From an uncultured Acidimicrobiia bacterium (GTDB taxonomy: Bacteria > Actinomycetota > Acidimicrobiia > Spongiisociales > UBA5794): a stretch of DNA of 30,208 nucleotides. The notes below the pieces were generated by a model. That model searched no databases. It was not told the origin of the DNA and was given only the letters and a program-made list of their open reading frames with translations. The stretch is from assembly GCA_913031525.1 (NCBI GenBank), contig CAJWGC010000002.1, positions 1-30,208 of the forward strand, written 5' to 3'. The translations under genes and the position numbers were made by a program. Positions 6,916 to 16,111 of this stretch are shown piece after piece; the first letter of the stretch is position 1; each line of letters begins with the position of its first letter.

Positions 6916-7830
6916 TCAAGATTCTTGAAACTCGATTATGCGCTTCACGTACTCATCCGCGCGGTTCATGATCGACTCGTGCCGGCCCCCTTCAATATCA
7001 ACGACAGACTCCCTAGGGAAAAACGATGCGAGATTTCGTTGCTCGCTCACGGGCATTAACTGGTCATTCGTTGTCACAAGAATCTTGACCGGCATCGCGA
7101 GCTCTCCAACCCACAGCCGCGAATCAAATCGGCTCATCGCATCGCCGGTGTAGTAATAGAGCGTGGGGTCTCTACGCATGAGCCCCTCCCACATCCAACG
7201 GGTGTATTCGGGATCTAAGGCATCCGAACGTCGCATGGCGAAGGTACTGATAGTTGAAAACTCCTTCTTGCTGATTCTCGTCATGGTTCTACCGAAAAAA
7301 ATGGAGGCGCGGAATAATTTCGGACGTTTGATCGCAGGAGACGCTGCCGTGGCTGCCAACATCAGCCGCGAAACCAAATCGGGCCTGCGACGAGCTAACT
7401 CTTGGGCAACCATGCCACCCATCGAATAGCCGAAGACCAACGCATCCTTAACGTGTATGGCGTCGAGGACACCGGCCACATCGTCCGCTATATCGGCTAC
7501 ATCGTGCCGTTCCCTGATCCACTCAGATCTTCCGTGACCCCTATTGTCTGGAATTATCACTCGATACCGATCAGCTAGCTCCGGGATAACATTGAAATAA
7601 GTCATCTCTCCATCAAAACTCCACCCATGAAGCAGCACGATGGCGGGTGCGTGTAACGGGCCAACCTCCCTGACAAAGAATTCTCGATCCCCGACGAAAA
7701 CCGTACGCCCAGCTATATGAAGAGGTCGAGTCTGTGGGGCTCTTGATCTGACAGAAAATTCCGGCCCCAACAGGCGCCATGCGAGCCAGCTGCCAAAAAT
7801 CCAACTCGCCATACGCCGAAACAACATCAC
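6916..7830 (-). CDS. Alpha/beta-fold hydrolase
   Basis: A 304-residue alpha/beta hydrolase with the complete catalytic triad: nucleophile Ser136 in GYSMGG, acid Asp256 in TTNDQLMP and His284 in GGRHES. The oxyanion loop is LLHGWSFDGE, and the strand after it carries IIPDNRGHGRS, as in esterases, lactonases and haloperoxidase-like enzymes. The N-terminal 20 residues (RRMASWIFGSWLAWRLLG) are hydrophobic with flanking Arg and may act as a membrane anchor. It follows the ferredoxin gene in the same direction after a 55-base gap. The substrate is not predictable. Confidence 0.85.
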   Translation of the reverse strand: MMLFRRMASWIFGSWLAWRLLGPEFSVRSRAPQTRPLHIAGRTVFVGDREFFVREVGPLHAPAIVLLHGWSFDGEMTYFNVIPELADRYRVIIPDNRGHGRSEWIRERHDVADIADDVAGVLDAIHVKDALVFGYSMGGMVAQELARRRPDLVSRLMLAATAASPAIKRPKLFRASIFFGRTMTRISKKEFSTISTFAMRRSDALDPEYTRWMWEGLMRRDPTLYYYTGDAMSRFDSRLWVGELAMPVKILVTTNDQLMPVSEQRNLASFFPRESVVDIEGGRHESIMNRADEYVKRIIEFQES

Positions 7831-7885
7831 TTTGCCAGGTTAGAAGTTCTTGCACTCTCAGATAAAAAAGAGCGAAGGAGAAGAA

Positions 7886-8341
7886 CTACCTTCCCAACTC
7901 GTCAACAGCAAACACGTATTCCTCTACAGGAAGCCCGCCGACCAAATGTTCATCAATAATTTGATCCATCACTGCGACCGTGACCCCGCGATACCACACC
8001 CCATCGGGATACACGACTGCGATCGGCCCGTACTCACAGATTCGTAAACAGTCAACCTTCGAACGCAACACAGGGCCTCCGTCGACAGACGTATCCGGGA
8101 GCGAGCTATCAAATTTGCCAGGAAGTTGCTTGGCCGGCGCAGAAGCCAAATTGAGTTCCTTAAGCCTGCGCTTGAGATGGCGCCAGACCTCGCGGCTCTC
8201 TTCATACTCGCTACACAAAGCATTTGTCTGCTCTGCGCATAGAAAGATATGCCTCCCCAGTCTTCCAATATCAAGAGCGGTAGACGCTGTCTCGAGGCGT
8301 TCTTTTCTGATTCTCGCGGCGTTGGGATCAAGCGGACTCAC
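7886..8341 (-). CDS. Thioredoxin-like (2Fe-2S) ferredoxin family protein
   Basis: A 151-residue protein resembling the thioredoxin-fold 2Fe-2S ferredoxins (NuoE-like, Aquifex type). Four cysteines are placed as expected: Cys35 in HIFLCAEQ, Cys43 in ALCSEY, and Cys98 and Cys102 in VDCLRICEYGP. The C-terminal signature IAVVYPDGVWYRGVT and DEHLVGGLPVEEYVF is highly typical of the family. The extra N-terminal 30 residues and the Cys35-N7-Cys43 spacing are somewhat unusual. The GTG start overlaps the selD stop by four bases, so it is probably co-translated with selD; a redox role linked to selenium metabolism is only a contextual guess. Confidence 0.85.
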   Translation of the reverse strand: MSPLDPNAARIRKERLETASTALDIGRLGRHIFLCAEQTNALCSEYEESREVWRHLKRRLKELNLASAPAKQLPGKFDSSLPDTSVDGGPVLRSKVDCLRICEYGPIAVVYPDGVWYRGVTVAVMDQIIDEHLVGGLPVEEYVFAVDELGR

Positions 8342-9396
8342 CCAACCACCTCAACGCATCCGCTCGGACCATGTTCGAAACTCTTCTCCACGAATTTCCC
8401 GATAGCAACCGCCTCAACGGATTCCTCGGCCATCGCTTGAAAAAGAGCACCCTCGAGAGGAGGATCGACGGCAATCAGCAGCCCTCCACTCGTTTGCGCA
8501 TCAGCCAGAATCAACTCGTCTGGCTCCTCGAGATCAACAAGGGTTGAGAATCGCCGAGCCGACTCCAAATTTCTCCTGGTCCCGCTGGGCACGATTCCCG
8601 CGGTAACCAAATCACGGATACCCGGTAGCAGCGGTACGGCCGTAGCTTCTATCCGAGCGCTTAAACCTGCTCCCCGAATCATCTCGCCAAGGTGTCCAAG
8701 AAGCCCAAATCCGGTGACGTCTGTGGCAGCGTTGACTCCCACTCTTCGCATCGCCGCAGCGGCACCGACATTCAACTCGATCATGGAAGCAACGGAAGCA
8801 TCTCGCTGCTCATCGGTTGCCTTCCCGAATTTGATAGCTGTGGAGATAATGCCGGTACCAATCGGCTTCGTCAACACAATTCGATCACCAGGACGCGCTC
8901 CAGAATTGGTCACAAGATCCTCGGGGTGTACCAGTCCGGTAATAGCCATGCCGTACTTGGGTTCGGGATCATCAACAGTATGGCCTCCAACCAGCGTGCA
9001 TTCCGCTTGAGCCAGGATTGAAGCTCCTCCTTCGAGAACATCAGCGAGCAAGTCGAGTGGTAGAAGATCACGAGGCCATCCAACTATTTGGAGAGCCGTT
9101 AGGGGTTTCCCTCCCATGGCGTACACATCGCTTAGCGCATTGGCCGCAGCGATACGCCCCCAATCGAATGCCTCATTGACCACTGGAGTAAAAAAATCAA
9201 CTGTCTGGACTAGAGAGAGGTCGTCCGATAAGCGATAGACACCAGCATCATCAGATCGTTCAATTCCAACCATCAAATCTTTGTGAGCGACCGGAGGCAA
9301 GGTATGTAGGTGACGCAACACATGTGCTAGCTCATCAGGGCCGAACTTGCATGCGCAACCGGCTCCGTGCGAAAACTCCATCAATGACTGCTTCAC
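8338..9396 (-). CDS. selD: Selenide, water dikinase (selenophosphate synthetase)
   Basis: Makes selenophosphate from selenide and ATP, the selenium donor for selenocysteine, 2-selenouridine and Se cofactors. At 352 residues it is full length. The N-terminal active site FSHGAGCACKFGP has Cys14 and Lys17 at the positions of E. coli Cys17 and Lys20, so this is the Cys form, not the Sec form. Other motifs are DDAGVY, VDFFTPVV, NALSDVYAMGGKPLTAL, VGGHTVDDPE, TDVTGFGLLGHL and the C-terminal ADAQTSGGLL. No selA, selB, selC or selenouridine synthase gene is in the window. Divergent from mgtE with 89 bases between starts. Confidence 0.95.
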   Translation of the reverse strand: MKQSLMEFSHGAGCACKFGPDELAHVLRHLHTLPPVAHKDLMVGIERSDDAGVYRLSDDLSLVQTVDFFTPVVNEAFDWGRIAAANALSDVYAMGGKPLTALQIVGWPRDLLPLDLLADVLEGGASILAQAECTLVGGHTVDDPEPKYGMAITGLVHPEDLVTNSGARPGDRIVLTKPIGTGIISTAIKFGKATDEQRDASVASMIELNVGAAAAMRRVGVNAATDVTGFGLLGHLGEMIRGAGLSARIEATAVPLLPGIRDLVTAGIVPSGTRRNLESARRFSTLVDLEEPDELILADAQTSGGLLIAVDPPLEGALFQAMAEESVEAVAIGKFVEKSFEHGPSGCVEVVG

Positions 9397-9485
9397 ATAA
9401 CCCTCTCTTGGGAGCAGATTGTATTGAAATCCGTAAGCATCATCCTCATATATCGAAATAAAGATCTCGGCGATAGGCTGAGTCT

Positions 9486-10868
9486 ATGAAATTCCGACGT
9501 CGCAACACGAACATCGACATTGACTTGCTGTGGGATCTCGCCAAACGCAAACCTGACGAGGCCGAGGCATATCTTGATGCTCATCACGAGGAGTGGGAGC
9601 AGATCGCTCAGGAAATGCCTCAGGACGCCGCCGATATTCTCGAAGCACTTGACGAAGAAGACGCGGCCGATCTGCTGACTGATATCGATGAGATCGCATC
9701 AGCGGCTGACGTGCTCGACGAGATGCGCCCAGAGGCTGCGGCAGACCTAATAGAAGAACTCCCCGCAACAAGTGCTGCTCGCTTCATCGAACGCATGGAG
9801 ACCGATCAGGCAGCTGATCTGATCGGGGCACTGGCAAGCGATCAACGCGACGCTGTAATCGAGGCGCTCACTGACAAGGCGACGTCGGCGGTAATGGAAC
9901 TACTGGCCTATCCGGCAGACAGCGCTGGTGGCATGATGACAACGGAGATCGTCACACTGCCAATAGGAATCACTGCCGGCGACGCTGTTGAAATACTGCG
10001 CCGAATCCACGACCGTCTTGGATCAAACCTGTCTTATGTCTACGTAATCGATGATGAAGGACGACTTCTGGGAGTTGTGTCATTCCGCGACCTTTTCTTT
10101 TCGCATCCAGAATCCGGTTTGAAAGAAGTGATGATTACCGAAGCAGTAACAGTCACTCCCGAAACAGACCGAAAGATCGTCAGCGACCTCGTTCAAAAAT
10201 ATCGACTTCTTGCGCTGCCCGTCATAGACAAAGATGGGATTCTGGTCGGAATGGTCAGGTTTGAAGAAGCTATGGAAGCCGCAACCGCAGAGGCAGCTGA
10301 AGACATCGCCGTCAGCGTGGGAGCTGGCGCCGAGGAAAGTCTCTTCACTCCCATCTCCATATCAATTCGTCGCCGGCTCCCATGGATCACTTTCAATCTC
10401 TTAATCGGACTCCTCATCGCTCTCGTGATCGAGCCGTTCCGAGACACCATCAGACAATTGCCAGTACTCGCTGCTCTCATGCCGATGGTCGCGCTGCTAG
10501 GTGGCAATACTGGAGCGCAGAGCCTCGCTGTCGTCATCCGATCCATGGCGGTCGGCGACCTCCCCTCGGGTCGCGCCAGTCGTGCTATCAAAAGAGAGTT
10601 CTACGTAGGAGCAGCCAACGGAGTTGTTGTTGCCTCGATCGCCGCTGTCATAAGTGGAGCCGTCGCCAGAGACACTGTCGTGGGAATCGTCGTCTGCGTA
10701 GCTGTACTTATTAACCTTCTCGTCGCCGGACTGGCGGGCGCCGGAATTCCGATTTTATTGCGACGGATCGGTCTAGATCCTGCCTTGGCTTCGAATATAT
10801 TCCTAACCATGATTACGGACATCGTTGGTTTCGGAGGATTCCTGCTGACCGCGTCGATTCTGCTCTAA
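9486..10868 (+). CDS. mgtE: Magnesium transporter MgtE
   Basis: A homodimeric Mg2+ channel gated by cytosolic Mg2+. Three regions are visible in 460 residues: the acidic helical N domain (about 10-130, with repeats such as ALDEEDAADLLTDI and EELPATSAARFIERM), a CBS pair (about 135-255, AGGMMTTEIVTLP and VMITEAVTVTPETD), and a five-helix pore domain (about 285-460) with LLGGNTGAQSLAVVIRSMA, the family signature, and a late pore helix with TDIVGFGGFL. The first ATG lies 89 bases from the divergent selD start. No M-box riboswitch is visible in that short leader, so control is presumably through the protein's own Mg2+ sites. Confidence 0.95.
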   Translation: MKFRRRNTNIDIDLLWDLAKRKPDEAEAYLDAHHEEWEQIAQEMPQDAADILEALDEEDAADLLTDIDEIASAADVLDEMRPEAAADLIEELPATSAARFIERMETDQAADLIGALASDQRDAVIEALTDKATSAVMELLAYPADSAGGMMTTEIVTLPIGITAGDAVEILRRIHDRLGSNLSYVYVIDDEGRLLGVVSFRDLFFSHPESGLKEVMITEAVTVTPETDRKIVSDLVQKYRLLALPVIDKDGILVGMVRFEEAMEAATAEAAEDIAVSVGAGAEESLFTPISISIRRRLPWITFNLLIGLLIALVIEPFRDTIRQLPVLAALMPMVALLGGNTGAQSLAVVIRSMAVGDLPSGRASRAIKREFYVGAANGVVVASIAAVISGAVARDTVVGIVVCVAVLINLLVAGLAGAGIPILLRRIGLDPALASNIFLTMITDIVGFGGFLLTASILL

Positions 10869-10947
10869 TCGATAACTTCAATCCTACGTGTCTTGGTCTG
10901 GCACTCCTCAGAGCATCTCTAATAGGAACACCCACCGATGGCGCTAA

Positions 10948-11385
10948 TCAAGAATCCGCTACTTCTTCAGTCTCCCAATCCGCATAACTGAATCCCTCCA
11001 TCCAACAATCTCCATGTACTTCTCGAAAACGACGTCGAGTCTCTTCGAAAATCGCTTCAGTGGGCGCGGTAGAGAGACCGTCACGAGCTATCTCGAGAAC
11101 CGGACGCCAAGCTCGGACTCCGAGCACTACATCCACTCTGGTTCTCCAATCACCAGCATCTGAAGGAACAATCTTCGGTGGGTCAATCCAAAAATCTCGC
11201 ATCTTTCTCGCCATCCTGAGACAGCGGCGCAGCTCTCGCATCAAGGATTTCGAAGGTTGAGACATCTCCGCAGTAATCTCAACTGCCCACCCTTCAAGGA
11301 TTTCATCGGTCCAGTCCCTCGGGGTCATCACAACCCCCTCGTAAAGCTGATCGACACGGGATAACACAGCTAAATGGCCGCTCAC
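10948..11385 (-). CDS. Hypothetical protein, 145 aa, coupled to class IV aminotransferase
   Basis: An unrecognised soluble protein rich in Trp and Arg (WTDEILEGWAVEI, CLRMARKMRDFWIDPP, RAWRPVLEIARDGL, GDCWMEGFSYADWETEE). The GTG start overlaps the stop of the aminotransferase gene by four bases (GTGA), which strongly supports it being a real translated gene. An internal in-frame ATG (MTPRDW, about residue 20) is another possible start. No membrane helix, signal peptide or nucleotide-binding loop is visible. It is the last gene of a minus-strand run and is convergent with mgtE. Confidence 0.7.
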   Translation of the reverse strand: MSGHLAVLSRVDQLYEGVVMTPRDWTDEILEGWAVEITAEMSQPSKSLMRELRRCLRMARKMRDFWIDPPKIVPSDAGDWRTRVDVVLGVRAWRPVLEIARDGLSTAPTEAIFEETRRRFREVHGDCWMEGFSYADWETEEVADS

Positions 11386-12230
11386 CGCGCTTCAATCTCC
11401 TCGCTAACAAGGCGAAGGAAACCATCCGAAATTCGCTTTGTCACAGGGCCGGAAGTGAAACTCGTTTCACCGACATTTGTAATTGGCATCACGTTCCTAG
11501 CGGTAGACATGGCAAAAACCTCATTGGCTTGAAGAACCTTTGCTAAATCGAAATGGCCTTCAGAAATAGGTATCTCTTCACGACGGGCAATCTCCAGAAC
11601 GGCTCCTTGCGTAATCGACTGAAGAATTCCGAGATCCGACGCAGGGGTCTCCAACACGCCATTTGCAATCCACGCTATCCCGAATGTCGGCCCCTCGAGC
11701 ACATGGCCTGATTTTCCAAGCAGCAGAGCATCGTCATAGCCCTCTCGACGCGCAGCAAATGTCGCTGCGAGGTTCGGAGCGTAAGACAGTGTCTTGGCGC
11801 CGGTAAGCTCGGAGAGCATCCCATCGGAATGCCAGGGCGCATCAAGCGGTAGGACCTTCATCTCATCCACGACTGCCGGCAGTGGCTCAGCGAACACAAC
11901 GACGCGAGAATGTCTACCCGGCTCCTCCGTGTCGATGCCACCGGTCACAATGACGCGAATCAAACAATCTCGCCCTGCGGTAGAACAATCGACGATCCAA
12001 CTGTTGATGGCGTCTCGGGAAGGAAGGGATATCCCCAGCATTCGAGCACTGCCCTCGAGACGGTCAATGTGGTCCAAAGTCCGAAAGGTATGGCCACCGA
12101 ATGAACGTAGAACTTCGAAGCAACCGTAGCCACGCAATAGCCCAATGTCTTTCATCGATATCGCAGCTTGCGATGTCGGAAACTTCTCTCCGTCAATAAT
12201 GACAGGACCTAAGGGATCGATCCCAGACAC
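11382..12230 (-). CDS. Class IV aminotransferase fold enzyme (PabC / BCAT / D-amino-acid transaminase type)
   Basis: A PLP-dependent fold-type IV enzyme of 282 residues. Lys146 in TGAKTLSYAPNLAA is the expected PLP lysine; DDALLLGKSGHVLEGPTFGIAWI and the later EVFAMSTARNVMPI are family signatures. Subtype is uncertain: length and the lack of obvious BCAT substrate motifs fit 4-amino-4-deoxychorismate lyase (PabC, folate synthesis) as well as a branched-chain transaminase. Proximity to chorismate-using genes weakly favours PabC. The start is GTG directly abutting the nadE stop (TGAGTG), so coupling is likely. Confidence 0.82.
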   Translation of the reverse strand: MSGIDPLGPVIIDGEKFPTSQAAISMKDIGLLRGYGCFEVLRSFGGHTFRTLDHIDRLEGSARMLGISLPSRDAINSWIVDCSTAGRDCLIRVIVTGGIDTEEPGRHSRVVVFAEPLPAVVDEMKVLPLDAPWHSDGMLSELTGAKTLSYAPNLAATFAARREGYDDALLLGKSGHVLEGPTFGIAWIANGVLETPASDLGILQSITQGAVLEIARREEIPISEGHFDLAKVLQANEVFAMSTARNVMPITNVGETSFTSGPVTKRISDGFLRLVSEEIEAR

Positions 12231-13901
12231 TCACACACCCCCCCGGGTAATCGGAAGACGACGATCCTTCCCAAATGCTTTCTTCGTAATTTTCACTCCT
12301 AGCGCCGATTGGTTGCGCTTGTATTCGTTTCGATCCACCATCCTCACGATTTGCTGAACGGTTTTTTCATCAAAACCCTCCGCAGCAATATCGCCAGGAT
12401 CAGCGTCGAGCTCAATGTACCGAAGAAGAATCTCATCAAGCACTTCGTAGGGCGGAAGAAAATCGGTATCAAGCTGATCTGGACGAAGCTCAGCAGACGG
12501 TGGCTTTTCAATAATCGTTCGGGGAATAACCTCGAAAGTATTGTTCCTCCATTCAGCGATCCGATAGACCCGAGTCTTCAGCACATCTTTTAGAACAGCA
12601 AACCCTCCCGCCATATCACCATATAACGTCGCATAGCCAACGGCCATCTCCGATTTATTACCAGTTGCTAGGACCAACCCACCGAATTTGTTTGAGATTG
12701 CCATCAACATTGCTCCTCTGATCCGAGCCTGCAGATTCTCCTCCGCCACCCCCTCTTCGTTACCAATGAATATTGGACTGAGTGTCTCTAGATAGTTAGA
12801 GAAAACATTGTCGATGTCCAGAACATCGAAATCGCAACCAAGACGACGAGCCAACTCGCGAGAATCATCGACTGACCCACGAGAGCTATATCGGGAAGGC
12901 ATTGAGATGCCATGAACCACTTTGGGTCCAAGTGCATCAACAGCAAGTGTGCACGTCAGAGCTGAGTCGATGCCGCCTGAGAGTCCGACCACTGCCTCTC
13001 TGAATCCATTCTTGGTGAAATAATCTCGAAGTCCTGTCTCGAGAGCACGATAGACCTCTGCATCCTCAGACATCCTCGGCGCCAAAGAAGGCTCGCTCCG
13101 AAAGGGAATTTCCTCATTGGTTTTCGCAGGGCTGTCGGAAAGGTGAAGATCTATCACAAATCGTTCTTCTTCAAATTGCGCTGCCCGATAGACAAGAGAT
13201 CCGGATTCGTCGAAGACCATAGAATCGCCATCAAATACAAGTTCATCCTGACCACCGACCATATTGAGGTAGACCACTGGCAGACCAGTACGTTGAGCGG
13301 CCCTGGCAAGCAATTCGGCTCGCTCGATACCCTTGCCAACGTGATAAGGAGAACCATTGATGTTGAGCAGGGCCTTTGCTCCCCGCGCTGCCTGTTCGAC
13401 AGGTGGACCGTCCACCGACCAAATGTCTTCGCAAACAGAAACTCCGACAGGTACACCCGATACCTCCCATATTGCATCAGGTTTGTTTCCGGGAACGAAA
13501 TAGCGCGCTTCATCGAAAACTCCGTAGTTCGGCAGCAAGGTCTTGTGGTAAGCACCCACAAATTCGCCCTCTCGAACAACTGCCGCTGCGTTGGATATCA
13601 AACGGCTCGACGCATCTGACGTCCGGTGTGAACGAGCACAATCGACGAAACCGAAAATAGTGGTCACTGTTTCTGAGGCTGCAGCGATCTCCTCCACAGC
13701 GGAGAGACCTCTTGCTACGAATCCTCGACGAAGTAACAAGTCTTCAGGGGGATACCCACAGAGCACCAGCTCTGGCAACAAGAGAACATCGACAGCTTCG
13801 CTCTCTGCCCATTCCATGGCATCGAGGATCAATCGCTTGTTAGCAGAGATATCGCCAACGGTGGGATTGATTTGGGCTCCCGCTACCCGGAGTGTGGCCA
13901 T
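12231..13901 (-). CDS. nadE: Glutamine-dependent NAD+ synthetase
   Basis: Amidates nicotinic acid adenine dinucleotide to NAD+ using glutamine-derived ammonia. It has an N-terminal nitrilase-type glutaminase domain (about 1-260) with the triad Glu44 (LPELVLCGYPPEDLL), Lys120 (YHKTLLPNYGVFDE) and Cys157 (VSVCEDIW). The C-terminal synthetase domain (about 285-556) has the PP-loop SGGIDSA (308-314), then LATGNKSEMAVGY and GDMAGGFAVLKDV. I chose the ATG at 13901 (MATLRVAGAQ) because conserved sequence begins there; the upstream ATG at 13928 adds nine unconserved residues, and neither has a good ribosome site. Confidence 0.94.
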   Translation of the reverse strand: MATLRVAGAQINPTVGDISANKRLILDAMEWAESEAVDVLLLPELVLCGYPPEDLLLRRGFVARGLSAVEEIAAASETVTTIFGFVDCARSHRTSDASSRLISNAAAVVREGEFVGAYHKTLLPNYGVFDEARYFVPGNKPDAIWEVSGVPVGVSVCEDIWSVDGPPVEQAARGAKALLNINGSPYHVGKGIERAELLARAAQRTGLPVVYLNMVGGQDELVFDGDSMVFDESGSLVYRAAQFEEERFVIDLHLSDSPAKTNEEIPFRSEPSLAPRMSEDAEVYRALETGLRDYFTKNGFREAVVGLSGGIDSALTCTLAVDALGPKVVHGISMPSRYSSRGSVDDSRELARRLGCDFDVLDIDNVFSNYLETLSPIFIGNEEGVAEENLQARIRGAMLMAISNKFGGLVLATGNKSEMAVGYATLYGDMAGGFAVLKDVLKTRVYRIAEWRNNTFEVIPRTIIEKPPSAELRPDQLDTDFLPPYEVLDEILLRYIELDADPGDIAAEGFDEKTVQQIVRMVDRNEYKRNQSALGVKITKKAFGKDRRLPITRGGV

Positions 13902-14007
13902 AGAAGAGAGGCTACCGGCCAAAGGCATTATGTCGCGATGTCCTGTGCGAGTTTCTTGAAGATGAACAACCTACAAAGATCTTTTCGGTAAGAAAATCGA
14001 AGGCTGT

Positions 14008-14026
14008 GGGTCGAGACAAACGACCC
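14008..14026 (-). terminator. Weak hairpin after tyrA
   Basis: A 6-bp inverted repeat GGGTCG/CGACCC with a 7-base loop lies just past the tyrA stop. There is no T-run immediately after it on the minus strand (ATTTTC follows about 13 bases later), so intrinsic termination is doubtful; it may only be a 3'-end stabiliser. Confidence 0.25.
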
Positions 14027-14030
14027 GAGT

Positions 14031-15071
14031 TCAGGGCTCGACAGGAAGCCCTTGTTGTTTGGCAGCAGCGCGTAGCGTCTCGGCCTCGCCAGGACGCACT
14101 GACAACGTCAACAAACCACCCCCCCCATAAGGAGCGTGCCGCAACTGAAGATCACGAACGTCTACGCCACTTCTCTCTAAAGCTCGTCCCACTCTCGCTA
14201 GCTCACCTGGCTGATCAGTAAGGGATATATTTACTACCGCTACTTGAGGTACTAATTCGGATCTGAGCTCCTTCCCTCTCGCTAACAGAGAGTGCAATTC
14301 AATCGCATTGCGGTCCTCGATCAAGGCGGTCACCTCAGCAAGACGTCTACGAAAATCTTCAGCCACGTTCACAATCTCGCGTCGGTTAGCTAAAAGTAGC
14401 TGAACCCAGGCAGCGGAATCAGAAGCGGCCACTCTGGTCAGATCGCGAAAGCTGCCGGAAACAAGATCCATCGCTCTCGGACAATCGTCCGCTGCGGCGA
14501 GCAATGTGGTCGCGAGAATCTGTGGAAGATGGCTTATCACGGCGACCGATTCATCGTGCTCACTAGCACTCATACGAATCGACCGGGCACCCAACAAAGC
14601 AACAACTTCTTCGATAGCATCAAGATCGAGAGCATCGGCACCGTCAGTAACAACAACCCAGGCAGCGCCGCGGAATAAAGCTGGAGAAGCAGCACTGGGG
14701 CCCGATTGTTCGCGACCGGCCATGGGGTGAGTTCCGACAAAACGCCGTGGCCTCGCCGATACAATGACCTCCTCCTTGACTCCAGATACATCCATCACCA
14801 AGCAAGAGGGATTGATCACAGAGGCCGTTTCCACAACAGCGTCTGGAGGACCTGCCAACACCAAAACCTCGATGCCGGACTGGATCACCTGCTCTAAATC
14901 TGCATAGGCCTCTGTTATCGCACCAAGCTCCAGAGCTTCATCGAGAGCTTCAGGCTTTGGATCCCACCCGGCTACTTCCCATCCGGCCGCGGCGAGCCCG
15001 TGTCCGATCGAAGCGCCGATCAGTCCGGTTCCTAGTATGCCAACGCGACGAATAGAGACGTTCTCGTTCAA
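14031..15071 (-). CDS. tyrA: Prephenate dehydrogenase with ACT domain
   Basis: Converts prephenate to 4-hydroxyphenylpyruvate for tyrosine. In its 346 residues the N-terminal Rossmann loop is VGILGTGLIGASIG (10-23), the active-site segment is RRFVGTHPMAGREQSGP, and the helical dimerisation region contains SEHDESVAVISHLPQILATTL (catalytic His in the SHLP segment). A C-terminal ACT-type regulatory domain (about 271-346) begins QVAVVNISLTDQPGELARV, suggesting feedback control by an amino acid, presumably tyrosine. The TTG start overlaps the upstream DAHP synthase stop by four bases (TTGA), so the two are probably translated together. Confidence 0.93.
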   Translation of the reverse strand: MNENVSIRRVGILGTGLIGASIGHGLAAAGWEVAGWDPKPEALDEALELGAITEAYADLEQVIQSGIEVLVLAGPPDAVVETASVINPSCLVMDVSGVKEEVIVSARPRRFVGTHPMAGREQSGPSAASPALFRGAAWVVVTDGADALDLDAIEEVVALLGARSIRMSASEHDESVAVISHLPQILATTLLAAADDCPRAMDLVSGSFRDLTRVAASDSAAWVQLLLANRREIVNVAEDFRRRLAEVTALIEDRNAIELHSLLARGKELRSELVPQVAVVNISLTDQPGELARVGRALERSGVDVRDLQLRHAPYGGGGLLTLSVRPGEAETLRAAAKQQGLPVEP

Positions 15072-16111
15072 AGTGAAAGTTGCATCAAAGCTGCTAAAGC
15101 CTTGACATCACTCATGAGATCAATGAACTCGCCAGGCAGAATTGCCTGCGCGCCGTCAACAAGGGCGTCCTCTGGAGAAGGATGAACGTCGACGATAAAC
15201 CCATCAGCGCCAGATACGACCGAAATACGAGTGAGAGGTGCGACGAGGTGTCTATGGCCTCCAGAGTGGGATGGATCAACAATCACGGGTAAATGCGACA
15301 AAGACTTGACCACCGGTACAGCGGAGATGTCGAGTGTGTTTCGAGTCGCTGTCTCAAAAGTTCTGATACCCCGCTCACAGAGAATGACGTTGTGATTGCC
15401 TTCTTTGTAAATGTACTCAGCAGCATTGAGCCACTCCTCGATAGTCGCTGTAAAGCCGCGCTTGAGCATCACCGGTTTGGACTGTTTTCCTAGCTCGGAC
15501 AGAAGGGTGAAATTGGCCATGTTCCGAGTTCCTACACGAATCAAGTCTGCGTAGCTCGCCACAAGATCAACATCTCGAGGATCGAGGACTTCGGCGATAA
15601 AAGGTATCCCAAATTCTTCCCTAGCCTCGGCAAGGAGCTGGAGTCCCTCTTCCCCGAGACCTTGGAAAGAGTACGGAGAGGTTCGAGGCTTGAAAGCATC
15701 ACCCCTCAAAATCGTGGCTCCCGCGCCGACAACTGCCTCAGCAGCAGCGTACAACTGATCCTTATTTTCGACAGCACACGGACCGGCTATGACTGCAAAA
15801 TGACCAGACCCCACGGGAACATCACCCACTGAAACAATCGTGTCGTCGGCCTGGAAGTCGCGACTGACAAACTTGAAAGGTTTAAGTACGGGAACAGCCC
15901 TCTCAACATTGGAAAACGCCTCCCACGGAAGCTGTTGGATCCTCTCGCGGTCGCCAACGGCTCCAATCACAGTACGAAACTGACCTTTGGATACGTGAGC
16001 TTCTGCGCCTATATCACGCAACCGCTCTACTACGTGTTCGATATCAGACGCATCGGCGCTTTGGCGCATCACAATTATCAAGGACTCATCCCCTTTAGTG
16101 CTGGTCGACAT
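15068..16111 (-). CDS. aroF: 3-deoxy-7-phosphoheptulonate synthase, type I-beta, catalytically intact
   Basis: Condenses PEP and erythrose 4-phosphate, the entry to the shikimate pathway. Residues 1-75 form the ferredoxin-like regulatory domain found in Thermotoga-type DAHP synthases (feedback site). The barrel has all expected residues: metal Cys112 in GPCAVE, KPRTS (141-145), GTRNMANF, LKRG (216-219), CERGIRTF, metal His282 in DPSH, Asp308 where Glu is usual (VDVHP) and metal Asp319 in LVDG. It has no chorismate mutase domain, in contrast to the paralogue at 3066-4154. Coupled to tyrA. The ribosome site (GAGCAGAAATG) is weak. Confidence 0.94.
   Translation of the reverse strand: MSTSTKGDESLIIVMRQSADASDIEHVVERLRDIGAEAHVSKGQFRTVIGAVGDRERIQQLPWEAFSNVERAVPVLKPFKFVSRDFQADDTIVSVGDVPVGSGHFAVIAGPCAVENKDQLYAAAEAVVGAGATILRGDAFKPRTSPYSFQGLGEEGLQLLAEAREEFGIPFIAEVLDPRDVDLVASYADLIRVGTRNMANFTLLSELGKQSKPVMLKRGFTATIEEWLNAAEYIYKEGNHNVILCERGIRTFETATRNTLDISAVPVVKSLSHLPVIVDPSHSGGHRHLVAPLTRISVVSGADGFIVDVHPSPEDALVDGAQAILPGEFIDLMSDVKALAALMQLSL

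Noticed and set aside
9397..9485. M-box magnesium riboswitch before mgtE
   Set aside because: The whole divergent gap is only 89 bases and shows none of the conserved M-box stems.
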